Below, one piece after another: positions 43,106 to 54,027 of a DNA stretch of 64,000 nucleotides. Origin of the DNA: Prorocentrum cordatum. Taxonomy: Eukaryota; Sar; Dinophyceae; Prorocentrales; Prorocentraceae. The notes beneath the pieces are model-generated. The model was not told the DNA's origin and made no database searches. It saw only the letters and a list, made by a program, of their open reading frames with translations. The position numbers were made by a program, and so were the translations under genes. Position 1 is the stretch's first letter. Each line of letters opens with the position of its first letter. The stretch is from positions 38,501 to 102,500 of the forward strand of contig CAUYUJ010017637.1 of the NCBI GenBank assembly GCA_963575745.1, written 5' to 3'.

Positions 43106-43117
43106 GTGGACGACCCA

Positions 43118-43735
43118 CGAGAGCAGCAACAGCAGCTGGAGGCAGGGGAGGGCAGCGACATCCAGGAACCAACACACACACACATTGGTCTAGCGCACGT
43201 CCCGAAAAGCATCGAGCAGAGACCAAAAAAGAGCCCCGCGCCTGGGCGGACAGGGAGGCCAACCCGGCAGCGCGGCGGCGCCGCTCCAGTACCCTGCTTC
43301 GCCGCCCCCGCGCTCCTGCAGCTGCTGGTGCGCCGCCTTGACCCGGGCTTTCACCGCGTCGATGCGGGGGTGGAACCGGTCCACCAGGTGGTGGACCACC
43401 TTATGTCGGGCGTTGGCAGGACTGGGTTTAGTGGGCCCTGGTTATATAATGTGTACTGGGGAAGGCCCCCCCCCGCCCCATTCCACCAACCGGAACTCCC
43501 GTCACCCGAAAAACTCCAGCTACGGCAGACCTGGTCTAGTGATTCCAATCCATTTTTGGGCTTCGGGGCCCAATCACTAACCGGCTGCCCTTAACCGGGG
43601 TCCTGGCTATACCCGATTATGGGACGCAAAAACATCCGCAACCGCGACGCGAGGCACAAGCTGGAGTGTTCTCCCGTCGTTGGCTCAATCCACTGAACAT
43701 GAGTCCTCCATCCTGGGACTGTTTTAGGGGGCCCA
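43118..43735. other. unique sequence
   Basis: No gene or repeat recognised. A C9 run near 43,467. Confidence 0.3.
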
Positions 43736-43829
43736 GACCCCAAGTTCTCAAATCTCCCGAGGCTCCCGGCGCGCCCACTCACACGGTCCAGGAGGGCCTC
43801 GAGTCGCCAAACGATCGGTCCAAGGCACG

Positions 43830-43975
43830 GTGGCGGGATGGGCCGAAGGCCACTAGATCCGCCGCCCCCTGCTTGCAGGGGTGCACGGCGTGCTGGACGA
43901 GCTGTTAGGTTTTGGTTTTGGTTCTTTTTCTAAAAGAACTCCCCAGTGGGCTTCGGCCCGTCCCGCTGGCCACCC
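43830..43975 (+). repeat. hairpin module, copy 8 (5' truncated)
   Basis: Opens with GGTGGCGGGATGGGCCGAAG then GCCACTAG, as copy 2 does, and lacks H1 and the H2 left arm. H3 is CCCCTGC-TT-GCAGGGG. H5 is GGGC-TTCG-GCCC. Confidence 0.85.
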
Positions 43976-44633
43976 TTCCAGGACCTCAATTCCCCAATTT
44001 CCTGCCCAAAAACGGCTGTTTCGCTCGGGACATCCTCAAAAAATCGCGACGATGGCCCAAGATGGCCTCCAAGTCCGCCCGAGATGGTCCAAGACGGCCT
44101 CCAAAACGGCCCAAGAGAGTGCAAGACGGCCCAAGACGGCCCAAGAGGCCCCCCAGAGGCCTCCCAGACGGCCCAAGAGGCCTCCAAGAGGTCCTCCAGG
44201 AGAGTCCGAAGAGGCCAAAATCATTGATTTTCCCTTGGTTTTTGAAGGATTTTGGCATTTGCGCCTTTTCGGCTCTCCGACGGCTCAAGACGGCCCAAGA
44301 AGCCCCCAAGATCGCCCAAGAGGCCCCCAAGAGAGCCCCATGATGGCCCAAGTGGCCTCCAAGATGGCCCCTAGAGGGCCCCAAGAGGGCCCAAGAGGCC
44401 TCCAACACGCCCAAGATGGCCTCCCAGACGCCCAAGATGGCCTCCAAGACGGCCCTGGAGCATTCCAAGCGGGCCCCAAGTCGGCCCATAGAGGCCCCCC
44501 AAACGGCTTCCGACGGCTTCAGACGTGCCAGGAACCCACCAAGATGGCCGAAGTTGGCTCGAAGCTGGCCCGAGACGGCCCAAAAAGCCCCAAAGATCGC
44601 CCAAAGCTTGCCCAAGAGGCCTCCAAGACGGCC

Positions 44634-44905
44634 AAGATGACCTTCAAGATGCCCACGTGTTCCCCGAAGGCTTTCCAAACCGATTCGGGGAACACGTGGT
44701 CCGATAGCTTGGCAGGTCTGGCCTCAACGTTCGGCCACATAGGCGCTTCCAAAAAGGCAGGGGGCGGCGGTGATTCGCCGTAGGCGTCTTCGATCCGCCG
44801 CCCCCTGCTTGCAGGGGTGCACGGCGTGCTGGACGTTTCAGGTTTTGGTTTTGGTTCTTTTTCTAAAAGAACTCTCCAGTGGGCTCCGGCCCGTCCCGCC
44901 ACCGT
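44634..44905 (+). repeat. hairpin module, copy 9
   Basis: All five stems. H3 (44,802-44,817) is CCCCTGC-TT-GCAGGGG. H5 has a TCCG loop (GGGC-TCCG-GCCC), still a UNCG type. Confidence 0.88.
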
Positions 44906-45654
44906 GCCCAAAAACGGCCGTTTCGCTCGGGACATCCTCAAAAAATCGCGAAGATGGCCCAAGATGGCCTCCAAGTCCGCCCGAGATGGTCCAAGACGGC
45001 CTCCAAAACGGCCCAAGAGAGTCCAAGACGGCCCAAGACGGCCCAAGAGGCCCCCCAGAGGCCTCCCAGACGGCCCAAGAGGCCTCCAAGAGGTCCTCCA
45101 GGAGAGTCCGAAGAGGCCAAAATCATTGATTTTCCCTTGGTTTTTGAAGGATTTTGGCATTTGCGCCTTTTCGGCTCTCCGACGGCTCAAGACGGCCCAA
45201 GAAGCCCCCAAGATCGCCCAAGAGGCCCCCAAGAGAGCCCCCTGATGGCCCAAGTGGCCTCCAAGATGGCCCCTAGAGGGCCCCAAGACGGCCCAAGAGG
45301 CCTCCAACACGCCCAAGATGGCCTCCAAGACGCCCAAGATGGCCTCCAAGACGGCCCTGGAGCGCCCCAAGAGGGTCCCCCGTTGGCCCAGAAAGGCCCC
45401 CAAAACGGCTCCCGACGGCGTCAGACGTGCCAGGAACCCACCAAGATGGCCGAAGTTGGCTCGAAGCTGGCCCAAAAGGGCCCAAGAGGCCCCCAAGAGG
45501 GCCTCCAGGAAGGCCAAAAGATGCCAAAATCACTGATTTTCCCAAGGTTTTTGATGGATTTGGGCATTTCCCTTCTTTCGGCCTTCCGACGGCCCGAGAC
45601 GGCCCAAGAGCCCCCAAAGATCGCCGAAAGATCGCCCAAGAGGCCTCCAAGACG

Positions 45655-45950
45655 GCGACGATGACCATCAAGACGCCCACGTGTTCCCCGAAGGCTTTCC
45701 AAACCGATTCGGGGAACACATGGTCCGATGGCTTGGCAGGTCTGGCCTCAACGTTCGGCCACATAGGCGCTTCCACAAAGGCAGGGGGCGGCGGTGATTC
45801 GCCGTAGGCGTCTTCGATCCGCCGCCCCCTGTGGTCTTGCCACAGGGGTGCACGGCGTGCTGGATGTTTCAGGTTTTGGTTTTGGTTCTTTTTCTAAAAG
45901 AACTCCCCAGTGGGCTTCGGCCCGTCCCGCCGGCCACCCGTAATTTTCCC
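45655..45950 (+). repeat. hairpin module, copy 10
   Basis: All five stems. H3 has arms CCCCTGTGG and CCACAGGGG. Confidence 0.88.
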
Positions 45951-46707
45951 AAAATCCGTCTGTCAATGCCTTTGTTGCCCCAACTTGGCCCAAGATGGCC
46001 TCCAAGACGGCCAAGATGGCCCAAGATGGCCTCCAAGATGCCTCCCAGACGGCCAAGATGGCCTCCAAGACGGGTAAGATGGCTCCAAGATGCCTCCAAG
46101 ACGGCCCAAGATGCCCTCCAAGACGGCCAAGATGGCCCCAAGATGCCTCCAAGATGGCCCAAGAGGCCTCCAAGACGTTCTCCAGGAGAGCCCGAAGAGG
46201 CCAAAATCATTGGTTTTCCTTAGGTTTTTGAAGGTTTTTTGCGTTTTCTTCTTTTCGGCCTTCCGGCCTTCCGACGGCCCAAGAGGCCCCCAAGATCGCC
46301 CAAGAGGCCTCCAAGAAGGCCCTATGACGGCCCAAGGGCCCCCCAAGACGGCCCCAAGAGCGCCCCAAGACGGCCCAAGAGGCCTCCAAGACGCCCAACA
46401 TGGCCTCCAAGACGGCCCTGAAGCGCCCCAAGAGGGCCCCAAGACGGCCCAGAGAGGCCCCCAAGACGGCTCCAGACGGCGTCAGACGGACCAGGAACGC
46501 CCTAAGACGGCCAAAGAGACCCCCAGGAAGCCCCCAAAGGCCCCCAAGAGGCCCAAGGAGGCCCCCAAGATGCCTCCAAGAGGCCTCGAAGAGGCCCCCA
46601 AGAAGCCCCCAACAGACCCCAAGGGTGCCCCAAGAGACTCCTAACAACCCTCATCCTCCTACTCTATTTCTTCCTCTTCCTCTTCCTGTTCATAATCATT
46701 CTCTCCC

Positions 46708-46985
46708 ATGTGTTCCCCGAAAGCTTTCCAAACCGACTCGGGGAACTCATGGTCCGATAGCTTGGCCAAGCTCTAGTCCAACTTTCGGCCACATCGGCGT
46801 TTCCAAAAAGGCAGGGGGCGGCGGTGATTCGCCGTAGGCGTCTTCGATCCGCCGCCCCCTGTGGTCTTGCCACAGGGGTGCACGGCGTGCTGGATGTTTC
46901 AGGTTTTGGTTTTGGTTCTTTTTCTAAAAGAACTCCCCAGTGGGCTTCGGCCCGTCCCGCCGGCCACCCGCAAGTTTCCGAAAAT
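46708..46985 (+). repeat. hairpin module, copy 11
   Basis: H1 is slightly shortened (GTTCCCCGA/TCGGGGAAC). H2 to H5 as in copy 10. A CTTCCTCTTCC stretch precedes it. Confidence 0.85.
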
Positions 46986-48554
46986 CCATCTGTCAATGCC
47001 TTTGTTGCCCCAACTTGGCCCAAGATGGCCTCCAAGACGGCCAAGATGGCCCAAGATGGCCTCCAAGATGCTTCCAAGACGGCCAAGATGGCCTCCAAGA
47101 CGGGTAAGATGGCTCCAAGATGCACCCAAGACGGCCCAAGATGGCCTCAAGATGGTCTAAGACGGCCCAAAAGGCCCGCAAAAGGCCTCCAAGACGGCCC
47201 AAGAGCCCTCCAAGACGCCCTCCAGGAAGGCCCGAATAGGTTAAAATCATTGATTTTCCTTAGGTTTTTCAAGGATTTTGGCATGTTCTTCTTTTCAGCT
47301 CTCCGACGGCCCAAGACGGCCCAAGAGGTCCCCAACATCGCCCCAACAGCACCCAAGAGGCCTCCAAGATGGCCCCATGACGGCCCAAGAGGCCCCCAAG
47401 AAGGCCCCAAGAGGGCCTCAAGACGGCCCAAGAGGCCTCCAAGACGCCCAAGATGGCCTCCAAGACGGCCAAGATGGCCCAAGATGGCCTCCAAGATGCC
47501 TCCAAGACGGCCAAGATGGCCTCCAAGACGGGTAAGATGGCTCCAAGATGCACCCAAGACGGCCTAAGATGGCCTCAAGATGGCCCAAAACGGTCCAAGA
47601 GGCTCTCAAGAGGCCTCCAAGACGGCCCAAGAGGCCTCCAAGAGGTCTTCCAGGAAGGCCCGAATAGGTTAAAATCATAGATTTCCCTTAAGTTTTTGAA
47701 GGATTTTAGCATTTGCGCCTTGTCGGCTTTCCGACGGCCCAAGACGGCCCAAGAGACCCCCAAGGTCGCCTCAAGATCGCCCAAGAGCCCTCCAAGATGG
47801 CCCTATGACGGCTCAAGAGGCCCCCGAGACGGTCCCAAGAGGGCCTGAAGACGGCCCAAGAGGCCTCCAAGATGGGCAAGATGGCCTCCAAGATGCCTCC
47901 AAGACGGCCAAGATGGCCTCCAAGACGGCCAACATGGCACCAAAATGCCTCCAAGACGGCCCAAGATGCACCCAAGACGGCCTTAGATGGGTCCAAAAGG
48001 CCCCCACGAGGCCTCCAAGATGGCCCAAGAGGCCTCCAAGAGGTCCTCCAGGAAGGCCCGAAAGGGCCAACATGATTGATTTTCTTTGGTTTTTGAATGA
48101 TTTTTGCAGTTGCGTCTTTTCGGCTTTCCGACCGCCGAAGACGGCCCAAGGGGCCCCCAAGGTCGCCCCAAGAGCGCCCAAGAGGCCTCCAAGATGGCCC
48201 CATGACGGCCCAAGAAGCCCCCAAGATGGCCCCAAGAGGGCCCCAAGACGGCCCAAGAGGCCTCCAAAACGCTCAAGATGGCCTCCAAGACGTCCCTGAG
48301 GCGCCCCCTGAGGCCCCCAAGACGGCGTCAGACGGGCAAGGAAAGCCCTAAGACGGCCAAAGAGGCCCCCAAGAGGCACCCGAACGCCCCCAGCAGGCCC
48401 AAGGAGGTCCCCAAGAGCCCTCCAAGAGGCCCCCAGGAAGCTCCCAGCAGGCCCCAAGAGTGGCCCAAGAGGCTCGAAGAAGCCTCTTTCTCCTCCTGCT
48501 ACTCCTACTCTTGCTCTTCCTATTTCTCTTCCTCTTCGTGTTCATTTTCCCCCA

Positions 48555-48830
48555 CATGTTCCCCGAAGGCTTTCCGAACCGATTCGGGGAACACATGGCC
48601 GATAGCTTGTCAGACCTCTGACCACAACGTTCAGCCACATCGGCGTTTCCAAAAAGGCAGGGGGCGGCGGTGATTCGCCGTAGGCGTCTTCGATCCGCCG
48701 CCCCCTGTGGTCTTGCCACAGGGGTGCACGGCGTGCTGGATGTTTCAGGTTTTGGTTTTGGTTCTTTTTCTAAAAGAACTCCCCAGTGGGCTTCGGCCCG
48801 TCCCGCCGGCCACCCGCAAGTTTCCGAAAA
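48555..48830 (+). repeat. hairpin module, copy 12 (reference copy)
   Basis: H1 48,557-48,593. H2 48,659-48,706 with an inner CGCC-GTA-GGCG hairpin. H3 48,702-48,724 (CCCCTGTGG/CCACAGGGG, loop TCTTG). H4 48,761-48,779 (GTTCTTTT/AAAAGAAC, loop TCT). H5 48,788-48,799 (GGGC-TTCG-GCCC). The H2 right arm and H3 left arm share CCCCT. Confidence 0.9.
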
Positions 48831-49617
48831 TCCATCTGTCAATGCCTTTGTTGCCCCAACTTGGCCCAAGATGGCCTCCAAGACGGCCAAGATGGCCCAA
48901 GATGGCCTCCAAGATGCTTCCAAGACGGCCAAGATGGCCTCCAAGACGGGTAAGATGGCTCCAAGATGCACCCAAGACGGCCCAAGATGGCCTCAAGATG
49001 GTCTAAGACGGCCCAAAAGGCCCGCAAAAGGCCTCCAAGACGGCCCAAGAGCCCTCCAAGACGCCCTCCAGGAAGGCCCGAATAGGTTAAAATCATTGAT
49101 TTTCCTTAGGTTTTTCAAGGATTTTGGCATGTTCTTCTTTTCAGCTCTCCGACGGCCCAAGACGGCCCAAGAGGTCCCCAACATCGCCCCAACAGCACCC
49201 AAGAGGCCTCCAAGATGGCCCCATGACGGCCCAAGAGGCCCCCAAGAAGGCCCCAAGAGGGCCTCAAGACGGCCCAAGAGGCCTCCAAGACGCCCAAGAT
49301 GGCCTCCAAGACGGCCCCGAAGCGCCCCAAGAGGGTCCCCCGTTGGCCCAGAAAGGCCCCCAAGACGGCTCCCGACGGCGTCAGACGTGCCAGGAACCCA
49401 CCAAGATGGCCGAAGTTGGCTCGAAGCTGGCCCAAAAGGGCCCAAGAGGCCTCCAAGAGGGCCTCCAGGAAGGCCAGAAGAGGCCAAACACATTGATGTT
49501 CCAAAGGTTTTTGACGGCTTTTGACATGTCCTTCTTTTCGGCCTCCCGACGGCCCGACACGGCCCAAGAGCCCCCAAAGATCGCCGAAAGATCGCCCAAG
49601 AGGCCTCCAAGACGGCC

Positions 49618-49900
49618 AAGATGACCTTCAAGATGCCCACGTGTTCCCCGAAGGCTTTCCAAACCGATTCGGGGAACACATGGTCCGATGGCTTGGCAGG
49701 TCTGGCCTCAACGTTCGGCCACATAGGCGCTTCCAAAAAGGCAGGGGGCGGCGGTGATTCGCCGTAGGCGTCTTCGATCCGCCGCCCCCTTTTGATTTAT
49801 CAAAGGGGTGCCTGGCGTGCCGGATGATATGGCTTTTGGTTTGGGTTCTTTTTCCAAAAGAACTCCCCTGGGGCTTCGGCCCGTCCCGCCGGCCACCCTG
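49618..49900 (+). repeat. hairpin module, copy 13
   Basis: All stems. H3 (49,786-49,808) has completely different pairing bases, CCCCTTT with GAT against ATC and AAAGGGG, with one bulged T. Confidence 0.88.
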
Positions 49901-50744
49901 AAAGGGGCACTAGACCGGCCCCCAAGACGGCTCCAAGAGGGCCCCAAGACGGCCCAAGAGGCCTCAAAGGCGCCCCAGATGGCCTCCTACACGGCTTGGA
50001 GCACCCCAAGAGGACCCCAAGTCGGCCCAAAGAGGCCCCCAAGACGGTTTCCGACGTCGCCACACGGGCCAGGAGGCCATCCAGACGGCCCACGATGGTT
50101 CCAAGATGGCCCAAGACGGCCCAAGAGGCCCCCAAGAGGGCTTCCAGGAAGACCCGAAGAGGCCCAAATTATTGATTGTCTTTAGGTGTTTGAGGAATTT
50201 TGGCATTTGCTTCTTCTCGGCCTTCCGACGGCCCAAGACGGCCCAAGAGCCCCCAAAGATCGCTCCAAGATCACCCAAGAGGCCTCCAAGAAGGCCCCAG
50301 ACCGGACCGAGAAGCCCCCAAGACGGCTCCAAAGGGGCCCCAAGACGGCCCAAGAGGCCTCCAAGACGCCCACGATGGCCTGCAAGACGGGCTTGGAGCA
50401 CCCAAAGAGGGCGCCAAGTCGGCCCAGAGAGGCCCCCAAGACGGCTTGCGACGTCGCCACACGGGCAGGGAGGCCATCCAGACGGCCCACGATGGTTCCA
50501 AGATGGCCCAAGACGGCCCAAGAGGCCCCCAAGAGGGCTTCCAGGAAGACCCGAAGAGGCCCAAATCATTGATTGTCCTTGGGTGTTTGAGGAATTTTGG
50601 CATTTGCTTCTTTTCGGCCTTCCGACGGCCCGAGGCGGCCCAAGAGCTCCCCAAGATGGCCCCAAGATCGCCCAAGAGGCCTCCAAGATGGCCCCTGCAC
50701 GGCCCAAGAAGCCCCCGAAGACGGCCCCCAGAGCCCTGTGACAT

Positions 50745-52870
50745 GTCCGCACAGGGCGCGCGGCGCCATCATCATAGAGGACGCGGAATCCCAGCCCCGC
50801 GGCAGGTCGAGGAGTGAGTACACCGCTGCGCGGGGCGCTCAGGCGCGCAGCGAGACGAAGCTGTCGACGTGCATCGCGGTGGGGGGCGCGCGAAGTACCA
50901 GCGGAGCCCCCGGTTGCATATAAGAGCTCGCCCAGGGGGCTACCAGCCTGGTCGACAGCGCGGCCCTCCCAACGGACCCTGGCCAGCGCTCGCCTTTGAC
51001 CCTGGGGGCTCGCGGCAACGGCAGGGATCTCCTCGACCATCGGCAAGGGGACCAGTTCGCGCCGTCGTCCATCACAACATGGGCGTCGCTCAGGCGCGTA
51101 GCCGCACGGGTCGCGACAGCTGTTGCGGCCTCGGAGGCGCGGACGAGGTCGCCCGAGCCTCAACGCGGAGTCATCGCTCATCAGCTCTGGGAGGCGGCGC
51201 TCGCGCCCCCCCATTGCCTTGTTGCCTCGGCCCATGGAGCTGGAGCGGCGCAAGCGGAGCTCGTCGCGTGCTTTGCGCTGCTTCTTGGCCACCTCCGCCT
51301 CGCAAGCGACCTGGCCTGCGACGAAACGTCGGAGGCCTGGCGCGACGGTCGCTCCACCTGCTCGGCATGGGCACCCCACGCAGTGGTCGGCTGCCCCGCA
51401 GTCTGGGGAAAACGGGTTGGTCCGGGCTGGGCCTCCGCACGATGAGCTCGCACGAATGGAGGTTGCAAGCATTGGGCCGGTCGATGACTAGCATCGAGCA
51501 CAGCAAGACACACAGGACGCGGTGCTCGCGAATGGACCGGTCCCCCGAAGGGACGCGAGAGGTGCGAACCCACTCGTCGTGATGAGACAGCGAAGCAGCG
51601 CCTCCATCCCTCCAACGCCGAAGCGCCCACCCGACTGAGCCGCTCCCTTCCAGCACGGGCTCCGAAGCGGCGAGTCGTTCAGCAGGTTGACGGCCTCGGC
51701 GAAATCACGGCGTCGGCTGCCTCGCCAGTCGAAGCCACTGGGAATACTCGCAAGTCACCGTTTGCGTGACCAGCCACCTCGTTGAAATTCATATGCCTGG
51801 CGCCTGGCGAAAACGGTACACTGAGACAGCTCGACGATCGCCGTGTCGCCGACGATCGTGGGAGCGTCACCCATGTCCGCGATGATGTGGCCGCGCGAGT
51901 GTCCTGCCGCATTCTCAGCGACCACCCACGCGCGCTGGACAGCATCAGCAGCCGCACCGCCGGGCCGCGGCACGGCGGCGGCCGCCGCTGGCGGAGCAGC
52001 CGTGGGGACTGCGACTCTTGAGATGAGCGCGCTGTCCGCGAGGAACTGGGACCGCTCCGCTGGAGTGGGGACGTGCTTGAACCTGTAGATCCGATTGGCG
52101 TTGACCCCGCTGGCACGGCACCTGGACCAGCCAGCGCACGGATGTCCAGCAGGTCGAGGTTGGCCAGGGAGGTCTGCTCGATGTAGTGGTCGACGTCGGG
52201 CGCGAGGACGGCGCAGTGGGCGTCGGCCCCGACTGGCGTGATGAGCACCTCATGGTAGAGGGGGGCGGCGACCCCTGGGATGTCGTAAGCCAGCAGCAGC
52301 CATACTCCAGACGCGAGGGCCACCAGCGAGTAGCAGCCCCAGCCCGCACCGCGACCACCGCCAAGCGCGTCTCGTCAGCCAAGTCCGAGCCCAGCACCTC
52401 GCTCCCCGGGCGCTCCTCCAGCGCCAGCGCCTGGGGCCTGCTCGCAGCCCCGCTCCGAGGGGAGGCCTCACCCGCGCCTGGCAGGCCCAGCGGCGCCGGC
52501 GGCGCGTGGGCGGCCCGCCGACGCAGGCAGCTGGCGCAGAGCAGGGCGACGAGAAGACCCCCGGCCAGGCCACCTACCCCGAAGTCCGTGACGACGAGAG
52601 GCCCGACTAGTCCCGGGCAGAAGGGCGCCGGCGGGCAGACGGTCAGCCTCTCCGGGGGGCCCGCACGGCCGGAGCTGCTGGCAGAGCGGCTCGAGGACAC
52701 CCGCAGGCGGGGCGCGCGGGCGTGCAGTCGCACACGCAGGAGTGCGCACTGACGGAGTCGGCCACTAGCGAGCCGAGCGTGGAGCACCCCAGTTGCAACA
52801 CCAAGTCCACGCCCTGCCGGCCGAGGAAGGGCGCTCGAAGAGATTCCTGAGCCGAAGAACTGCGGGGAGC
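50745..52870 (-). pseudogene. broken multidomain ORF, probable dinoflagellate retroelement polyprotein
   Basis: Reading the minus strand 5' to 3', natural-looking protein appears in successive frames. First a Cys-rich segment (CVCDC...PACGC), then a membrane helix LVVTDFGVGGLAGGLLVALL then CASCLRRR (about 52,607-52,523). Next come LVALASGVWLLLAYDIPG then APLYHEVLITPVGADAHCAV and DVDHYIEQTSLANLDLLDIR, then NANRIYRFKHVPTPAERSQF and AVQRAWVVAENAAGHSRGHI. Further on are GDRSIREHRVLCVLL and LHSCELIVRR, then FVAGQVACEAEVAKKQRKAR. From memory, this order occurs in recurrent predicted dinoflagellate retroelement proteins that carry RT further on; I could not verify this. At least six frame changes, and truncation by the array, mean it is not functional as written. 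Confidence 0.5.
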
Positions 52871-52914
52871 ATAGGAAGGTGGCGCTCTCCCGTGTACCAC
52901 TTGATAACCATTAA

Positions 52915-52982
52915 AGCTACAACATCCTCGCCATCGCCATCGTCATCGTCGCCCTCATGAGCATCAACAACAACAGCAGCAC

Positions 52983-53070
<88 letters not shown>

Positions 53071-53996
53071 TGCAGCAGCAGCAGCATCATCATCATCATC
53101 ATCATCATCATCTGCAGCAGCAGCACTGGCATCCTCATCAGATTCAGCATCGTCATCAGCATCACCACCATTAGCATCACCATCATCATCATCACCACCA
53201 CCATCATCATCATCATCATCATCAATGATCCTCATCATCATCATCATAATAATAATCATCATCATTATAAAAAATCCCCATCCAGATTCCGTCCGCCTCC
53301 TACTCCCGTCGCCACCATCATGGACAACAAAGAAACCACCATCATGATAGTAATCGCCTTCTTCACCATCAGCAGCAGCAATATCATCATCAACATCATT
53401 AGCAGCAGCATCGTCATCAGCATCATCATCATCACCATCATCAGCATCATCATTATTATCGGCATCATCATCATTGTCGTCGCCGTCATCGTCATCATCG
53501 CCACTGCTATCATGTCATCATAATCATAATCAGCATCGTCATCATCATCAGCACCAGCACCATCATCACCATCATCATCATCAGCATCAGCATCATCATC
53601 TGCATCATCCTCAGCAGCCTCATCATCGTCATCATATGTGCAGAATCGTCATCAGCATCATCAGCATCATCATCACCACCACCAGCATCATCATTATACA
53701 ATTCCCCCTCCAGCGTCTGCCCTCGCCATCCTCCCGTCGCCACCATTATGTACAACAACGGCACCACAAGCATAATAAGAATCGCCTTCCTCATCATCAT
53801 CAGCAGCAGCAACACCATCATCAGCATCATCATCATCGTCAGCATCACCATCGTCATCATCATCATCATCATCACCACTATCACCACCAGCATCATCATC
53901 ATACAATTCCCCCTCCAGCGTCTGCCCGCCTCATCTTCCCGCCGCCACTAGCATGGACACTTAAGGCACCACAAGCATCATAGGAATCGCCTTCCT

Positions 53997-54027
<31 letters not shown>

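Larger units (their letters stand above)
43736..50740. repeat. CCAAGAYGGC array, 7-kb block with six modules
   Basis: Same 10-12 bp units as at 17-26 kb. Spacers near 44,220, 45,120, 45,530, 46,200, 47,245, 47,670, 48,065, 49,095, 49,490, 50,165 and 50,565. Large internal duplications are clear: about 450 bp at 44,010-44,460 recurs at an offset of about 902, and about 680 bp at 46,790-47,469 recurs at an offset of 1,846 with virtually no differences. The array ends abruptly at the coding-like island at 50,745. Confidence 0.95.

Noticed and set aside
17165-50740. Arrays as relics of the dinoflagellate spliced leader
   Set aside because: The complement contains GCCATCTTGG, close to part of the leader, and GGCTCAAG occurs. 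But the unit is 10-12 bp, not the 15-22 bp expected of nested leader relics, and no full leader is present.
50869-51582. Plus-strand frame of about 237 codons
   Set aside because: It is the antisense shadow of the minus-strand retroelement-like ORF.
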